This document shows, piece by piece, positions 45,000 to 53,616 of a stretch of DNA of 64,000 nucleotides. Source of the stretch: Caproiciproducens sp. NJN-50 (GTDB lineage Bacteria > Bacillota > Clostridia > Oscillospirales > Acutalibacteraceae); the NCBI RefSeq assembly GCF_004103755.1, contig NZ_CP035283.1:496001-560000 (forward strand), given 5' to 3'. Under the pieces are notes generated by a model. It made no database searches. It saw only the letters and a program-made list of their open reading frames with translations, and was not told where the DNA came from. The translations under genes and the position numbers were made by a program. Each line of letters begins with the position of its first letter. Position 1 is the stretch's first letter.

Positions 45000-45674
45000 G
45001 TGGAAACGACGAGTTTAAGTTTAAAAGAAAAGGCTTATGCCATCATAAAGTCGAAAATCGCGTCCTGCGAATATCTGCCGAACACTTTTCTGAACGAAGG
45101 GTTCCTTCAAAATGAGATCGGCGTCAGCAGAACGCCGATTCGGGATGCCATCAGCCGGCTGGAGCAGGAAAATCTGGTCAGAATTATCCCCAAAAAGGGG
45201 ATTGTCGTTTCCGACCTTTCCATAAATGAGATCAGCTCCGTCTATGAAATCAGAGCGCTGATCGAACCGTTCGCCATCACAAAGTACGGGGATAAGGTGG
45301 ACAAGGAAATCCTGCTGCGCTACAAGAATGATTTTTCCGGTATGCAGGACGCGCCGGATTCGCTGTACCGGATGGACGACCGGATGCACCGCATTTTCAT
45401 TTCCGCCACGCAGAACCGGTATCTGATCCAGATGTACGACAATATTCTTGTCCAGAACGGACGGATCAGGATCCTTTCCGGCAACAGAAATGAATCCAGA
45501 ATTGCCCAGTCGTCCGCCGAACACGTTAAGATTCTGGAAGCGGCGCTGTCGGACCGTTTTGACCTTGCGGCCCAATTCATGATGGAACATCTGCAGGCCG
45601 CGAAAAACGCCGCGTTCGCTTTGGTTGTTTCCAACGGAGGATGGGAGATCCCGCAGCCAAGGGGAGAAGAGTGA
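45000..45674 (+). CDS. GntR-family (FadR-type) regulator of hexuronate genes
   Basis: A 224-aa regulator with an N-terminal winged helix-turn-helix (LKEKAYAIIKSKIASCEY... VSRTPIRDAISRLEQENLV) and an all-helical FCD ligand domain (EIRALIEPFAI, DDRMHRIFISAT, SSAEHVKILEAAL with the metal-binding Asp/His residues). The GTG at 45000 has GAAGGTG upstream; an ATG at 44979 overlaps the operator and is less likely. Divergent from uxaB; like ExuR/UxuR it probably represses the operon until a uronate or its product binds. Confidence 0.87.
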   Translation: METTSLSLKEKAYAIIKSKIASCEYLPNTFLNEGFLQNEIGVSRTPIRDAISRLEQENLVRIIPKKGIVVSDLSINEISSVYEIRALIEPFAITKYGDKVDKEILLRYKNDFSGMQDAPDSLYRMDDRMHRIFISATQNRYLIQMYDNILVQNGRIRILSGNRNESRIAQSSAEHVKILEAALSDRFDLAAQFMMEHLQAAKNAAFALVVSNGGWEIPQPRGEE

Positions 45675-45692
45675 AAGTGACAAAGACATGCA

Positions 45693-45724
45693 GGGAGGGC
45701 GTTCCCCGGTGGGAACGCCCTCCC
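45693..45724. terminator. Strong hairpin after the GntR-type gene
   Basis: A perfect 14-base stem, GGGAGGGCGTTCCC with GGGAACGCCCTCCC and a CGGT loop, 18 bases after the stop codon. The trailing sequence is only mildly T-rich. Confidence 0.75.
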
Positions 45725-45734
45725 TCAGATTGTA

Positions 45735-45845
45735 GTTTAAGTGAATGACAACCACCAGCTATGCTGATGAGCACAAGAAAACCTCCTTTTGTTAGAACAA
45801 ATGCAGGTCTGTCAACCGCATGAAAGAACAAAAGGAGGTTTTGTC
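45735..45845 (+). mobile_element. IS200/IS605-like left end without transposase
   Basis: A subterminal hairpin CACCAGC-TAT-GCTGATG (45753-45769, one mismatch) is followed by a 16-base perfect inverted repeat (45778-45793 and 45827-45842) whose right arm holds the AAAGGAGG ribosome binding site before an ATG at 45846. Sequestering of the tnpA ribosome binding site by such a stem is known for IS200. No TnpA reading frame follows, so this is a remnant. It marks the left edge of the accessory island. Confidence 0.45.
45778..45842. repeat. 16-base inverted repeat burying a ribosome binding site
   Basis: AAAACCTCCTTTTGTT and AACAAAAGGAGGTTTT, 33 bases apart, are exact complements. In RNA the Shine-Dalgarno AAAGGAGG would be fully paired. 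Confidence 0.85.
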
Positions 45846-46029
45846 ATGTTGACCTTGCACCCGTCCGTGGGCTTGTTTCCCTGCAACGCAGGTGCGCGGC
45901 TAACTTGGACCAAGTTGCGATTCACGCGAACACCTGCGGCGTGTACCCGTCCAAAATCACGGCTCTGCGAAAGGATTATGGCTTTCTCATTAGCTCATTT
46001 TGCAAAGCCTTATAATTTACACTTCTTCA
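45846..46029. other. Short unassigned stretch between the IS200-like end and arsC
   Basis: About 180 bases. An open frame of 65 codons from the ATG at 45846 has a good ribosome binding site, but its product has no recognisable features and it runs into the arsC 3' end. A 15-base palindrome AACTTGG-A-CCAAGTT lies at 45902-45916. Confidence 0.5.
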
Positions 46030-46452
46030 TTAGAAGTGGTTAAGGTTTTTGGAAGCCGCATCAGCATTCAGTCTTTCTTTTAGAGTTAGAATATTGTTTT
46101 CAATCTGCCTTATAACCTTGATAAATTCCTCGTCGCTTTTTCCCGTCGGATCGTCCAGCCCCCAATCCTCCCTGTGTTTACAGGGCAGATAAGGACACTC
46201 GACGCCGCAGCCCATCGTAACGACAACATCAACCGGGGAAAGTTCTGACAGCAGCTTTGAACGCTGTGCTTTTTCCATGTCTATCCCATAAAGCTGCTTC
46301 ATCAGGCGAACAGCATCCCGGCTGATTTGCGGCTTTGTTTCCGTTCCCGCCGAATAGCTTTCAAAAACATCACTCGCAAGACGTTTGCCCAATGCCTCCG
46401 CAATCTGGCTGCGACAAGAATTGTGGGTGCAGATAAACGCAACTTTTGTCAT
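46030..46452 (-). CDS. arsC: Arsenate reductase, thioredoxin-coupled type
   Basis: A 140-aa low-molecular-weight-phosphatase-fold enzyme reducing arsenate to arsenite. P-loop CTHNSCRS with nucleophile Cys10, the Cys pair in TMGCGVECPYLPCKH used in the disulfide relay, and the DWGLDDP segment with the general-acid Asp. Matches the S. aureus pI258/B. subtilis ArsC type. Last gene of the ars operon, 12 bases after arsA. Confidence 0.92.
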   Translation of the reverse strand: MTKVAFICTHNSCRSQIAEALGKRLASDVFESYSAGTETKPQISRDAVRLMKQLYGIDMEKAQRSKLLSELSPVDVVVTMGCGVECPYLPCKHREDWGLDDPTGKSDEEFIKVIRQIENNILTLKERLNADAASKNLNHF

Positions 46453-46464
46453 ATCCTACCCCCT

Positions 46465-48201
46465 TTAAAGCGCCAACAGACGGTTGCCCTTGATTTCCCC
46501 GGCGCTCCGCGCAATCAGTGCAAAGTTACCGTCCGCGTGTTCATCAATCCGGTTGAGCCATCCCACCTCGCTTGCCGCTTTTGCCGCCAGCATTGGATCG
46601 ACGGTGTTCGTACCATAAAGGCACTGATTCACGATCCACCATTTTGCGGCGATGCCCGCCCGCTTCAAATCGTCCTCTAAGCGCAGCGCCTCATAAAAAG
46701 GGGTCGCTTCGGGCAGGGTCACAATAAGCACCTCGGTTTCGTCGGATTTCAGCCGGGGCAGCAGCCGCTTTGCCGATTCGGGGATTTCGCCCTTGGTACG
46801 CCGGATCTCGTGGTTGTAGCTCTGCGTGGATTCCAGTAAAAGCAGGGTGTGGCCCGTGGGCGCAGTGTCAATGACCACGACCTGATCGTCGGCCTTTTCC
46901 ACTTCCTCCGCAAAGGCGCGGAACACGGCGATCTCCTGTGTGCAGGGGGAACGCAGATCTTCCTCCACATAGGCGATATCCGCGTCGCTCATGCCTGACG
47001 CGCGGGCTTTGGCAAGTACTTCGGACTGATACTTTTTCAGTTCTTTGGCTTCGTCGATATGGCTCATGGAAACGCCGCTGGTTTCGTCCAGCACAAATTT
47101 CAGGTGCGCGGCGGGGTCTGTGGTGGTGAGGTGGACTCTCTTTCCGCGTTTCGCAAGGCCCAGCGCAACGGCGGCGGCAACGGTGGTTTTGCCTACGCCG
47201 CCCTTGCCCATCGTGAAAATGACGCGCTTGCCGTCCGCCGCGAGTTTGTCTATCACGTCGTTCAGCGAGGGGATGTGGACGGAATTCAGCGTTTCCGTAT
47301 ATGCGGTTACATGATCGGTATGCAGCAGGGCGCGCACGTTTTCCAGCCCCGTGACGTTATAGGTCCGAAGGGGCACCATGAAACGAGGAAATGTCCGCAA
47401 GCCTTCCGGCATCGCGGCAAAGGCGGCACGCTGCTTTTCATACAGGCTGGAAGACAAGGCGTCGCTGTGTTCCATCAGCACGCCGTTGACAACCAGAATC
47501 TGATTGCGAACGCCCAGCGCGGAAAGCTCGCCGGAGGCCCGCTCTGCCTCCTTGAACGGTGCGGTTTCGGGGCGGGTGACGAGGATCAGTGTGGTCAGCT
47601 CTCCGTCTGCCAGCGTTTCCACGGCCTGTTTGTAGATTGCTTTCTTGCTCTCCAAGCCGGAAAGCTGGCCCAAACAGGATGCGCCGTGTGTGCTTTGGCT
47701 GATGAAATCACTCCATGCGGATGGAAGCTGGAGCATCCGAAGGGTGTGGCCCGTGGGGGCCGTGTCGAAAATAATATGGTCGTATTCCTGCTGCACCTTA
47801 CCGTCTGTAAGCAAGCCGGAAAATTCGTTAAACGCCGCGATTTCTACCGTACAGGAGCCGGAAAGCTGTTCTTCCATGTTGGCGATTGCCGACTTAGGCA
47901 GTTTGCCGCGATAAGGCGCGATCACGCTTTCCCGATATTCGGCGGCGGCCTGTATGGGGTCGAGGTTCGCCGCAATTAGATTCGGGATGTCGGGGATGGG
48001 CGTTCCTTTGTTTGTCAGTTCCATCGAAAATACGTCCTGTAAGTTAGAGGCCGGATCAGTACTGATCAGCAATACCCGCTTTCCGCTGTCTGCCAGCGAT
48101 ACTGCGGTGGCACAGGCGATGCTGGTTTTTCCAACGCCGCCCTTTCCGGTGAAAAAGAGGTACTTCGTCAGGGGAACCGTCAAGGGACGAAAAAGCTCCA
48201 T
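46465..48201 (-). CDS. arsA: Arsenite-stimulated ATPase
   Basis: A 578-aa protein made of two homologous ATPase halves. The first P-loop is FFTGKGGVGKTS near residue 15, the second FTMGKGGVGKTT near residue 320. Each half has a DTAPTGHTLRML/DTAPTGHTLLLL signature. The Cys residues in SGSCTVEIAAF and RSPCTQEIAVF fit arsenite-binding sites. It energises the arsenite pump and receives As(III) from ArsD. The ATG at 48201 follows GGGAGG and overlaps the arsD stop (TGATG). ArsA usually pairs with ArsB but is also found with Acr3, as here. Confidence 0.93.
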   Translation of the reverse strand: MELFRPLTVPLTKYLFFTGKGGVGKTSIACATAVSLADSGKRVLLISTDPASNLQDVFSMELTNKGTPIPDIPNLIAANLDPIQAAAEYRESVIAPYRGKLPKSAIANMEEQLSGSCTVEIAAFNEFSGLLTDGKVQQEYDHIIFDTAPTGHTLRMLQLPSAWSDFISQSTHGASCLGQLSGLESKKAIYKQAVETLADGELTTLILVTRPETAPFKEAERASGELSALGVRNQILVVNGVLMEHSDALSSSLYEKQRAAFAAMPEGLRTFPRFMVPLRTYNVTGLENVRALLHTDHVTAYTETLNSVHIPSLNDVIDKLAADGKRVIFTMGKGGVGKTTVAAAVALGLAKRGKRVHLTTTDPAAHLKFVLDETSGVSMSHIDEAKELKKYQSEVLAKARASGMSDADIAYVEEDLRSPCTQEIAVFRAFAEEVEKADDQVVVIDTAPTGHTLLLLESTQSYNHEIRRTKGEIPESAKRLLPRLKSDETEVLIVTLPEATPFYEALRLEDDLKRAGIAAKWWIVNQCLYGTNTVDPMLAAKAASEVGWLNRIDEHADGNFALIARSAGEIKGNRLLAL

Positions 48202-48596
48202 CAGCAGCAGCCTCCCTTGCAACCGCAGCCGCCCGGCTTCTTCCGGGTGATTTTTACCTTTACAGGTTTGCTTTGTTTCGCCAGCATACCTTCAGGAAAG
48301 TCGAGCAGCTTCGTAAATTCCTCGTTGGTGGGGTATCGGCCTGTAATCACAATTTCGCCGTCTACCGTAACGACGGGCAAGCCTTCCGGGCCGTGGGCAT
48401 TGACGTAGGCGTTGACGGCCCGGTCGGTGACGAACTCTTTCGGCGCACTGCTGAGGTTGAAGCGTTCGACGGCCACGCCGTGCCTTTTCAGCGTGTCCAG
48501 CACGGTGGAAATACGCAGCAGTTCGGGATCAACGCCGACGCCGCAAAGTCCGGTCGGGCAGCACATGGCAGGTTCAAATATCTTCATTTTTTTCAT
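48201..48596 (-). CDS. arsD: Arsenite metallochaperone
   Basis: A 131-aa chaperone that passes As(III) to ArsA and weakly represses the operon. Vicinal Cys12-Cys13 and Cys18 analogues appear in FEPAMCCPTGLCGVGVD, and the C-terminus has further Cys pairs (GGCGCKGGCC), as in long ArsD forms. The ATG at 48596 has AAGGAG 9 bases upstream; a TTG three codons earlier is closer to it. Stop overlaps the arsA start. Confidence 0.92.
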   Translation of the reverse strand: MKKMKIFEPAMCCPTGLCGVGVDPELLRISTVLDTLKRHGVAVERFNLSSAPKEFVTDRAVNAYVNAHGPEGLPVVTVDGEIVITGRYPTNEEFTKLLDFPEGMLAKQSKPVKVKITRKKPGGCGCKGGCC

Positions 48597-48620
48597 AGCA
48601 GACAACTCCTTTTGATATGA

Positions 48621-49685
48621 TTAGTTGTTAACAGCCGCCGGTTGGGGGAACCAACGGCGGGTTTTGTTGATAAAACGCACCAGCAGAAGCATGACCGGAA
48701 CTTCGGTCAGTACACCGACCGTGCAGGCAAGCACCACCGGAGAATCGGGACCGAAAAGAGCAATCGCTACCGCTACCGACAATTCAAAAAAATCCGAGGC
48801 CGCAATCAGGGAAGCCGGTGCCGCGATGTTGTGCGGCTGCTTCGTCCATCTGCACAACAGATAAGTGAAACTGGCAGAGATCAGGTTTTGTAGAATCAGC
48901 GGAACCGCGATCAGCAGAACGTACAGGGGCTGTTCCAGAATAATGTCACCCTGGAAAGAAAAGATGATGACCAGAGTCAGAAGCAACCCTAAAGTCGTTA
49001 TGCCGTCAAACTTGGGAACAAAGTTTTTATTAAAATACGGTTCGCCTTTTTTCCTAATCATAAGGACGCGCGTGAGAGCGCCGCCGGCCAACGGAACAAC
49101 GACGAATAAGAGGATGGAAAAGACAAGTGTACCCCAGGGAATATGGATGTCATTCACGCCGAGCAATAGTTGCACCAGCGGCACAAACAGCACGAGGATC
49201 AACAGGTCGTTGACCGAAACCTGCACAAGCGTATGGGCCGGGTCGCCTTTTGCGAGATTGCTCCACACGAACACCATTGCCGTGCAGGGCGCGGTTCCCA
49301 ACAATACGGTCCCTGTCACGAAATCTTGCGCCAACGCTGCGGGGATGAAAGATTGAAAGACGACCTTCAAAAACAATGTCGCCAGCCCGAACATGAGGAA
49401 AGGCTTGATAACCCAGCTGCTGCCGCTGGATATAAGGATACCTAAGGGATGCTTCCCAACGTCCTTTATGGATTGAAAATCAATCTTCATCATCATAGGG
49501 TAGATCATAATCCAGATAAGGACAGCGATGGGGAGATTTTGGCCCGCATATTGAAACTTTTCCAAAACTGCGGGGATAGCCGGCAGGAATTTCCCGATCA
49601 GGATGCCCGCCGCCATGCACAGCAGCACCCAAATGGTCAGATATTTTTCAAAGAAGCCGATGCCCTGTGTTTTTTGTTCGCTCAT
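48621..49685 (-). CDS. acr3: Arsenite efflux permease, Acr3 family
   Basis: A 354-aa membrane protein with ten predicted helices. Acr3 markers: FFEKYLTIWVLLCMAAGILIGKFLP at the N-terminus, the conserved Cys in LLGTAPCTAMVFVWSNLAKGDPAHTLVQVSVND, and SLIAASDFFELSVAVAIALFG. Exports arsenite alone or with ArsA. Its ATG overlaps the stop of the upstream broken gene (ATGA), so its translation may have depended on that gene being intact. Confidence 0.94.
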   Translation of the reverse strand: MSEQKTQGIGFFEKYLTIWVLLCMAAGILIGKFLPAIPAVLEKFQYAGQNLPIAVLIWIMIYPMMMKIDFQSIKDVGKHPLGILISSGSSWVIKPFLMFGLATLFLKVVFQSFIPAALAQDFVTGTVLLGTAPCTAMVFVWSNLAKGDPAHTLVQVSVNDLLILVLFVPLVQLLLGVNDIHIPWGTLVFSILLFVVVPLAGGALTRVLMIRKKGEPYFNKNFVPKFDGITTLGLLLTLVIIFSFQGDIILEQPLYVLLIAVPLILQNLISASFTYLLCRWTKQPHNIAAPASLIAASDFFELSVAVAIALFGPDSPVVLACTVGVLTEVPVMLLLVRFINKTRRWFPQPAAVNN

Positions 49686-50228
49686 ATTGCATTACCCGAT
49701 TCCTTCTGTAGCTCCATTTCGTCCTTGCGGGACTTGGCGATAAAGTGCGTTTCCAGATTCGCGGGAAGCCGATGGACTTCGTGCTCCGGCTCTCCCTGTT
49801 CTGGGCTATAGACTTCACGAAGAATGGCGTCATACGATAAGCTTTTTGGGTGGCGCTTTATATTTCGGTGCTTTTATATACCCATACGCGGCAGTCAACA
49901 GTATCTCCGCAAAATCCCGCAGTCCTCGCAGAGCGATTCCTTTAATTCAACGGCAATGCCATTTCCGTTTATGCGAATAGTGGGAGAGCTAATAAATCGA
50001 TATGGGACTGCCAACTCCCTCGTTGCAATGTTCACCTGATTGACCTTGACCTCGTATCCGGCCGCATCCAATACGACGGCAGCATTGGAGTACTTCGTCC
50101 AAAGCCTTTTCTGTATCCTGACACCGGCCGCAAACGGTCGTGCCCAGATACAAAAAATCAATGGAAATCGGCTTTTTCGGCTGGGTCTACCCACAACAAT
50201 TTCCGGAGGAACAACGATACTTACTCAT
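49682..50228 (-). pseudogene. Broken DUF2703-family ars-operon gene
   Basis: The pieces of a DUF2703-like protein are spread over three frames. An ATG at 50228, overlapping the arsR stop, opens MSKYRCSSGNCCG, then an in-frame TAG, then ISIDFLYLGTTVCGRCQDTE. After a frameshift near 50090 comes GYEVKVNQVNIATRELAVPY, FISSPTIRINGNGIAVELKE and SLCEDCG, then a second shift near 49915, and a third near 49840 leading to YDAILREVYSPEQGEP and ending at 49682. At least four lesions make function very unlikely. The family has a thioredoxin-like look (TTVCGRC, SSPT) and is common in ars clusters; its role is not established to my knowledge. Confidence 0.8.
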
Positions 50229-50556
50229 TTTTATTACATCCTTTCCGGCAGTCTGTGTTTTCCCTGCAAATGCAGTTTTCCTTATCCGATGTGATGTCGT
50301 GGAAGAACTGCTGTGTTTCACTGACGGTATCTGCGTCCAGCGAGTAGTAAGTCCATTTACCTTCCTCTCTGCCTTTGACAAGCCCGCACTCGCACAGGAT
50401 CTTCATGTGATGGGACAGAGTGGATTGGGACATCTCGAACTTTTCTAAAATCTTGCAGGCGCAAAGCTCGCCGCAGGAGAGCATATCCACGATCATGGCT
50501 CTCTTGGGATCGCCCAGCGCCTTGAATACCTTTATATGTTCCAGATACTTTTCCAT
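50221..50556 (-). CDS. arsR: ArsR-family arsenite-responsive repressor
   Basis: A 111-aa winged-helix repressor. The As(III) site ELCACKILEKF (CxC on the recognition helix) is followed by the DNA-binding segment MSQSTLSHHMKILCECGLV. The C-terminal tail is Cys-rich (CICRENTDCRKGC). First gene of the ars operon, preceded by a strong promoter with an inverted repeat. Its last codons overlap the broken DUF2703 gene. Confidence 0.92.
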   Translation of the reverse strand: MEKYLEHIKVFKALGDPKRAMIVDMLSCGELCACKILEKFEMSQSTLSHHMKILCECGLVKGREEGKWTYYSLDADTVSETQQFFHDITSDKENCICRENTDCRKGCNKNE

Positions 50557-50565
50557 ATTGGTGCC

Positions 50566-50620
50566 TCACATCTATAAACTTCGATGTGACTATTATATGC
50601 GCCAAATCGAAAAGTGTCAA
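50566..50620 (-). promoter_or_regulatory. ars operon promoter and operator
   Basis: Minus strand: TTGACA (50620-50615), 17 bases, TATAAT (50597-50592), both consensus. Downstream is an inverted repeat TCACATC-10-GATGTGA (50566-50589) covering the start region, a likely ArsR operator. Confidence 0.85.
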
Positions 50621-50648
50621 TATAAAATTGTGTTTCCTACCAAAAAGA

Positions 50649-50678
50649 ACTTCGGGCCAAGTTCGAGGTGTTGACAAA
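50649..50678 (+). repeat. Left terminal inverted repeat of the IS1182-family element
   Basis: ACTTCG, one base, then 23 bases starting GCCAAGTTCGAGG and ending TTGACAAA; exact complement of the right end except one position. Confidence 0.88.
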
Positions 50679-50746
50679 CCCCATCATTCGGGACGAAGCC
50701 ATGAGAAATCCAGGGGGAACAGGCAAAAAAAGAAGCGCCTTGGGAC

Positions 50747-52130
50747 TTATCCCAGGCACTTAACCATGCGCTTTAGGTTTAAGGCGGTTGCCGACAAGAG
50801 GCAGTGATCTTCCGCCGCCTCGATTCCCCGTCTGAACAGACGTCTTAAGTTGTGCATCCATTTCTGGGCCGCAAAGCTGCCCTCACACCAAATCTGGCGC
50901 AGACTCAGGATATGTTTGTGGGTGAATGTACCATCCGTGTCCCGCTGCTTTTTTACGGATTCCTCAAAAATATTCTTTCGGATCGCGCGGCTTTGATGGC
51001 TGCCACTTACACACTTGCTTAGCATCGGGAGGCCCGGCAGTTTTTCTTTTCGGCTCTGTATACCCGGCAGACGTTGTAGTGCTCCCTCTCAAGATTCCGC
51101 AGGGTCAGTTGTTTTCCAGCAGGGCAAATAAAGCAGTCCTTTTCCGCATCATACTGAAAATTCTCGCGCCTGAACTCCACCTTGTAGGTTGCCCCGCCCG
51201 TTGCTGCGGGCGTGTACAGCCAGATGCCCATATCGTCCATCGCCCGGTAAATCATGCTGGTGCCATAGGCGCTATCCGCGCCGGCTGCTTGAATATCCAG
51301 TCCCAAATGCTTCCGCATGTATTCAATGCGTCCCAGGTATGGCTCCGAATCGTTCACATTTCCCGGTGTCACTGCCACATCCACCACAATTCCGTGAGCG
51401 GCATCCACGCTTTGATGATCCAGGTAATGCATTCCTTCCGGTTTTCCGGGCCGCTGCAGCATTTCAGCGTCCGGATCGGTGGTGCTGACCGTCTTTTGCA
51501 CCTTTTCGCTTTCCTTTTTCTCACGCCCCGCGCGCTGCGGCTTGATGGCGCCGGATGACTCCAGCCGCGCACGTTCCTCCGCTTCATACTGATCCAGCCG
51601 TTCCATATAGTCCGTTGTCTCGCGCTGGGCCAGTACTTTTGTATTCGCCTTAAATGAGGCATTCGCTTTTACATGCGTGGAATCCGTCAGAATGATCTTT
51701 CCATCCACCAATCCCTTTTCCATGCATAGATGCAAAATATGTTCAAACAGGTGACGGTCACCTCTTTTCCATGAAACCGTCTGCGCCGATTCTGGGAAAT
51801 TGTAGAATGATCGGGCACCCGATCATCCAAATCCAACCCCAGGAACCACCGGTAGGCCATATTCACCTGAATCTCCTGCTCAATGCGACGCTCCGATTCG
51901 ATACCGTACAGATATCCCACCAGTAGATATTTTACCAGCACTACCGGATCGATTCCGGGCCTGCCGTTATCCGGGCAGTACAAATCCCGAACCTCGTCGT
52001 AGATGAAGCTGAAATCCACGGCGTTTTCCAGCTTGCGCAAAAAGTGCTCCTGCGGCACCAGGTCCTCAAGGGTGACACAATGCATTTTTATCTGTATCCC
52101 GTCTCGCTCCGTCAGCATTCCCAAACACAT
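50747..52130 (-). pseudogene. IS1182-family transposase, two frameshifts
   Basis: Three consecutive minus-strand frames together spell one transposase of about 450 residues. Part 1 (52130-51700) has LRKLENAVDFSFIYDEV, LYCPDNGRPGIDPVVLVKYL and AYRWFLGLDLDDRVPDHSTI, with the first catalytic Asp. Part 2 (51735-51019) has GKIILTDSTHVKANAS, YLDHQSVDAAHGIVVDV and ADSAYGTS. Part 3 (51025-50747) carries SLRQIWCEGSFAAQKWMHNL, LFRRGIEAAEDHCLLSATAL and NLKRMV, including the catalytic Glu region. Breaks lie near 51740 and 51020. IS1182 transposases are normally one uninterrupted ORF, so these are decay rather than programmed shifts. Confidence 0.85.
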
Positions 52131-52184
52131 CCCACTGCTTTTTCTTTGCCTACATTATACCATTTTTGCCTCTCCTTTTGGAAC

Positions 52185-52214
52185 TTTGTCAACACCTCGA
52201 ACTTGGCACGAAGT
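52185..52214 (-). repeat. Right terminal inverted repeat of the IS1182-family element
   Basis: TTTGTCAACACCTCGAACTTGGC (52185-52207 region) plus CGAAGT after one mismatched base mirrors the left end. Confidence 0.88.
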
Positions 52215-52835
52215 GAACAATAGCAGGATGGAAGGGGGTAGCACATGGTTAAAAACCATCGAGGGGGCGCTGGAGAAAAATATGGCGACAACTTTCGTCA
52301 CTGGAATAGAGATCCGTCCAGGTCGGACTGCCGTCCAGACCGCATATGATTAACGCCATGATCCTCCAGCTCTATTCCCAAGTCACCATCGGCACCGGAA
52401 ACAACGTGGACACCACCGCTTTTTATCCAGCAGGTGTCGGGCATAAGCTTTATGCAGAAGCTGGGCGTTTATCTGCAACTGTTCGGCCCCTGGCTGGGGA
52501 CGGAAATCCTTTCCATCGTTGCGACGGTTGTTGTCTATGGGAGGCTTTTCGAGATCGTACTGTACTGGGTTTTCGCGCCGATTCCTTTCGCCACATTTGC
52601 AAGCGATGAACTGCGTGGAAGCATCGGTATCAACTTTGTCAAGATGTTTATCGCCCTGGTTCTTCAGGGTGGTTTTATCGTGTTGGCCGTGTCCATGTAT
52701 CTGATGCTGATAAAAAGCGTGACGATTGAGACTTCTGTAAACGGAGTTTTCACCATGATGGGGTACTCAACAATTCTTGTGTTCACGCTCGTAAAGACTG
52801 GCTCGATTTCCAAACGGCTTTTAGGAACCTTTTAA
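52215..52835 (+). pseudogene. VirB6/TrbL-like conjugation membrane protein, C-terminal part
   Basis: From an ATG at 52434, 133 residues with about four membrane helices match the C-terminal half of TrbL/VirB6-like proteins of Tn1549-type elements: VVYGRLFEIVLYWVFAPIPF, ATFASDELRGSIGINFVKM, GYSTILVFTLVKTGSISKRL. Full proteins are around 280-300 aa. The DNA between the IS end and 52433 holds scraps in shifting frames, so the N-terminal half is degraded or lost. Confidence 0.7.
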
Positions 52836-52850
52836 AAGAGGAGGCGTCAT

Positions 52851-53303
52851 ATGATCGTTCCAATTCCCGATGATATTTACAGCTATGAGCATAAGGTTGC
52901 CGGGAACTTCACCAAGAGACAACTGGTTTGCCTGGGCATTGCGCTGGCGGTCATCGTTCTCATTTTTGTTCCGGTATTCTGGAAAACCGGAAATCCCAGG
53001 CTGTCCACGCTGTTAAGCGCGTCCGCAGCCGTACCTGTCCTGTACGGGGCCATTCACGAAAAGGACGGCCAGCACCTGGAACAAATTCTCCGGTATCGCT
53101 ACCGGCAGCATCATAAATTTCCGCAGAAACGGAAGTTTGTCATGACAAATCTTTATGAAACGATTCAGCAGAATCAAAAGGAGTATGATGCGGCATATGA
53201 AAAACTTCAGGAGCAAGACGGTCAGAAGGCCGAGAAAGGCCATCATTGGCTCCATGCTGCCCTGGCCCAAAAGAAACACCGCCCAGGAAAGCGTTCCGTT
53301 TGA
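52851..53303 (+). CDS. PrgI-family conjugation protein
   Basis: 150 aa. Starts MIVPIPDDIYSYEHKVAGNF and TKRQLVCLGIA, the PrgI pattern, with two membrane segments (about 26-45 and 50-68) and a basic, Gln-rich tail. The GAGGAGG-type site precedes the ATG 15 bases after the VirB6 fragment. PrgI/VirB3-like proteins sit in the inner-membrane part of Gram-positive type IV secretion systems. This copy looks intact but has no working partners. Confidence 0.75.
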   Translation: MIVPIPDDIYSYEHKVAGNFTKRQLVCLGIALAVIVLIFVPVFWKTGNPRLSTLLSASAAVPVLYGAIHEKDGQHLEQILRYRYRQHHKFPQKRKFVMTNLYETIQQNQKEYDAAYEKLQEQDGQKAEKGHHWLHAALAQKKHRPGKRSV

Positions 53304-53616
53304 GTCCATATATGACGACGGGATCTGTGATCTCGGAAATCACAAATTCAGCGCGACCTGGGCATTTGACGACACCAACTACAGCAACACGGAGGATTCA
53401 TCCAAAGTCGTTACCTTCGGCCATTACTGCCAGTTTTTGAACTCGTTTGACGAGACGGCCCAGCTTCAGGTCAGTGTTCTGACAAAACCTCTTTCCCGTT
53501 CCCGCATCAGGCTGGACGTGACAGCGCCGGACAGCGCTGTCCCCGATTTAAAGCAGTGTGTGAGTGGATATAATGATTTTATGCACTGCCGCTTCATCAG
53601 CGACAATACTTACTGA
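53185..53616 (+). pseudogene. VirB4/TraE-like ATPase, N-terminal fragment
   Basis: About 143 codons starting inside the prgI gene. NTAQESVPFESIYDDGICDL, FDDTNYSNTEDSSKVVTFGHYC and FLNSFDETAQLQVSVL match the N-terminal region of VirB4-type ATPases in conjugative elements. Full proteins exceed 750 aa and carry Walker motifs, which are missing. The frame stops at 53616, at a junction with unrelated sequence. Confidence 0.75.

Larger units (their letters stand above)
50649..52214 (-). mobile_element. IS1182-family insertion sequence, inactive
   Basis: About 1.55 kb bounded by 30-base inverted repeats (one mismatch; inner 23 bases exact). Inside is a broken DDE transposase gene. No direct target duplication is evident at the outer ends. 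It separates the ars promoter from the conjugation relic and may have truncated the latter. Confidence 0.85.

Noticed and set aside
45846..46043. 65-codon ORF after the IS200-like leader
   Set aside because: Despite a good ribosome binding site, it has no family features, overlaps the arsC end, and probably arose by joining unrelated DNA to the leader.
50747..52130. Programmed frameshifting in the IS transposase
   Set aside because: Two separate breaks exist and the IS1182 family normally uses a single frame, so decay is the simpler reading.
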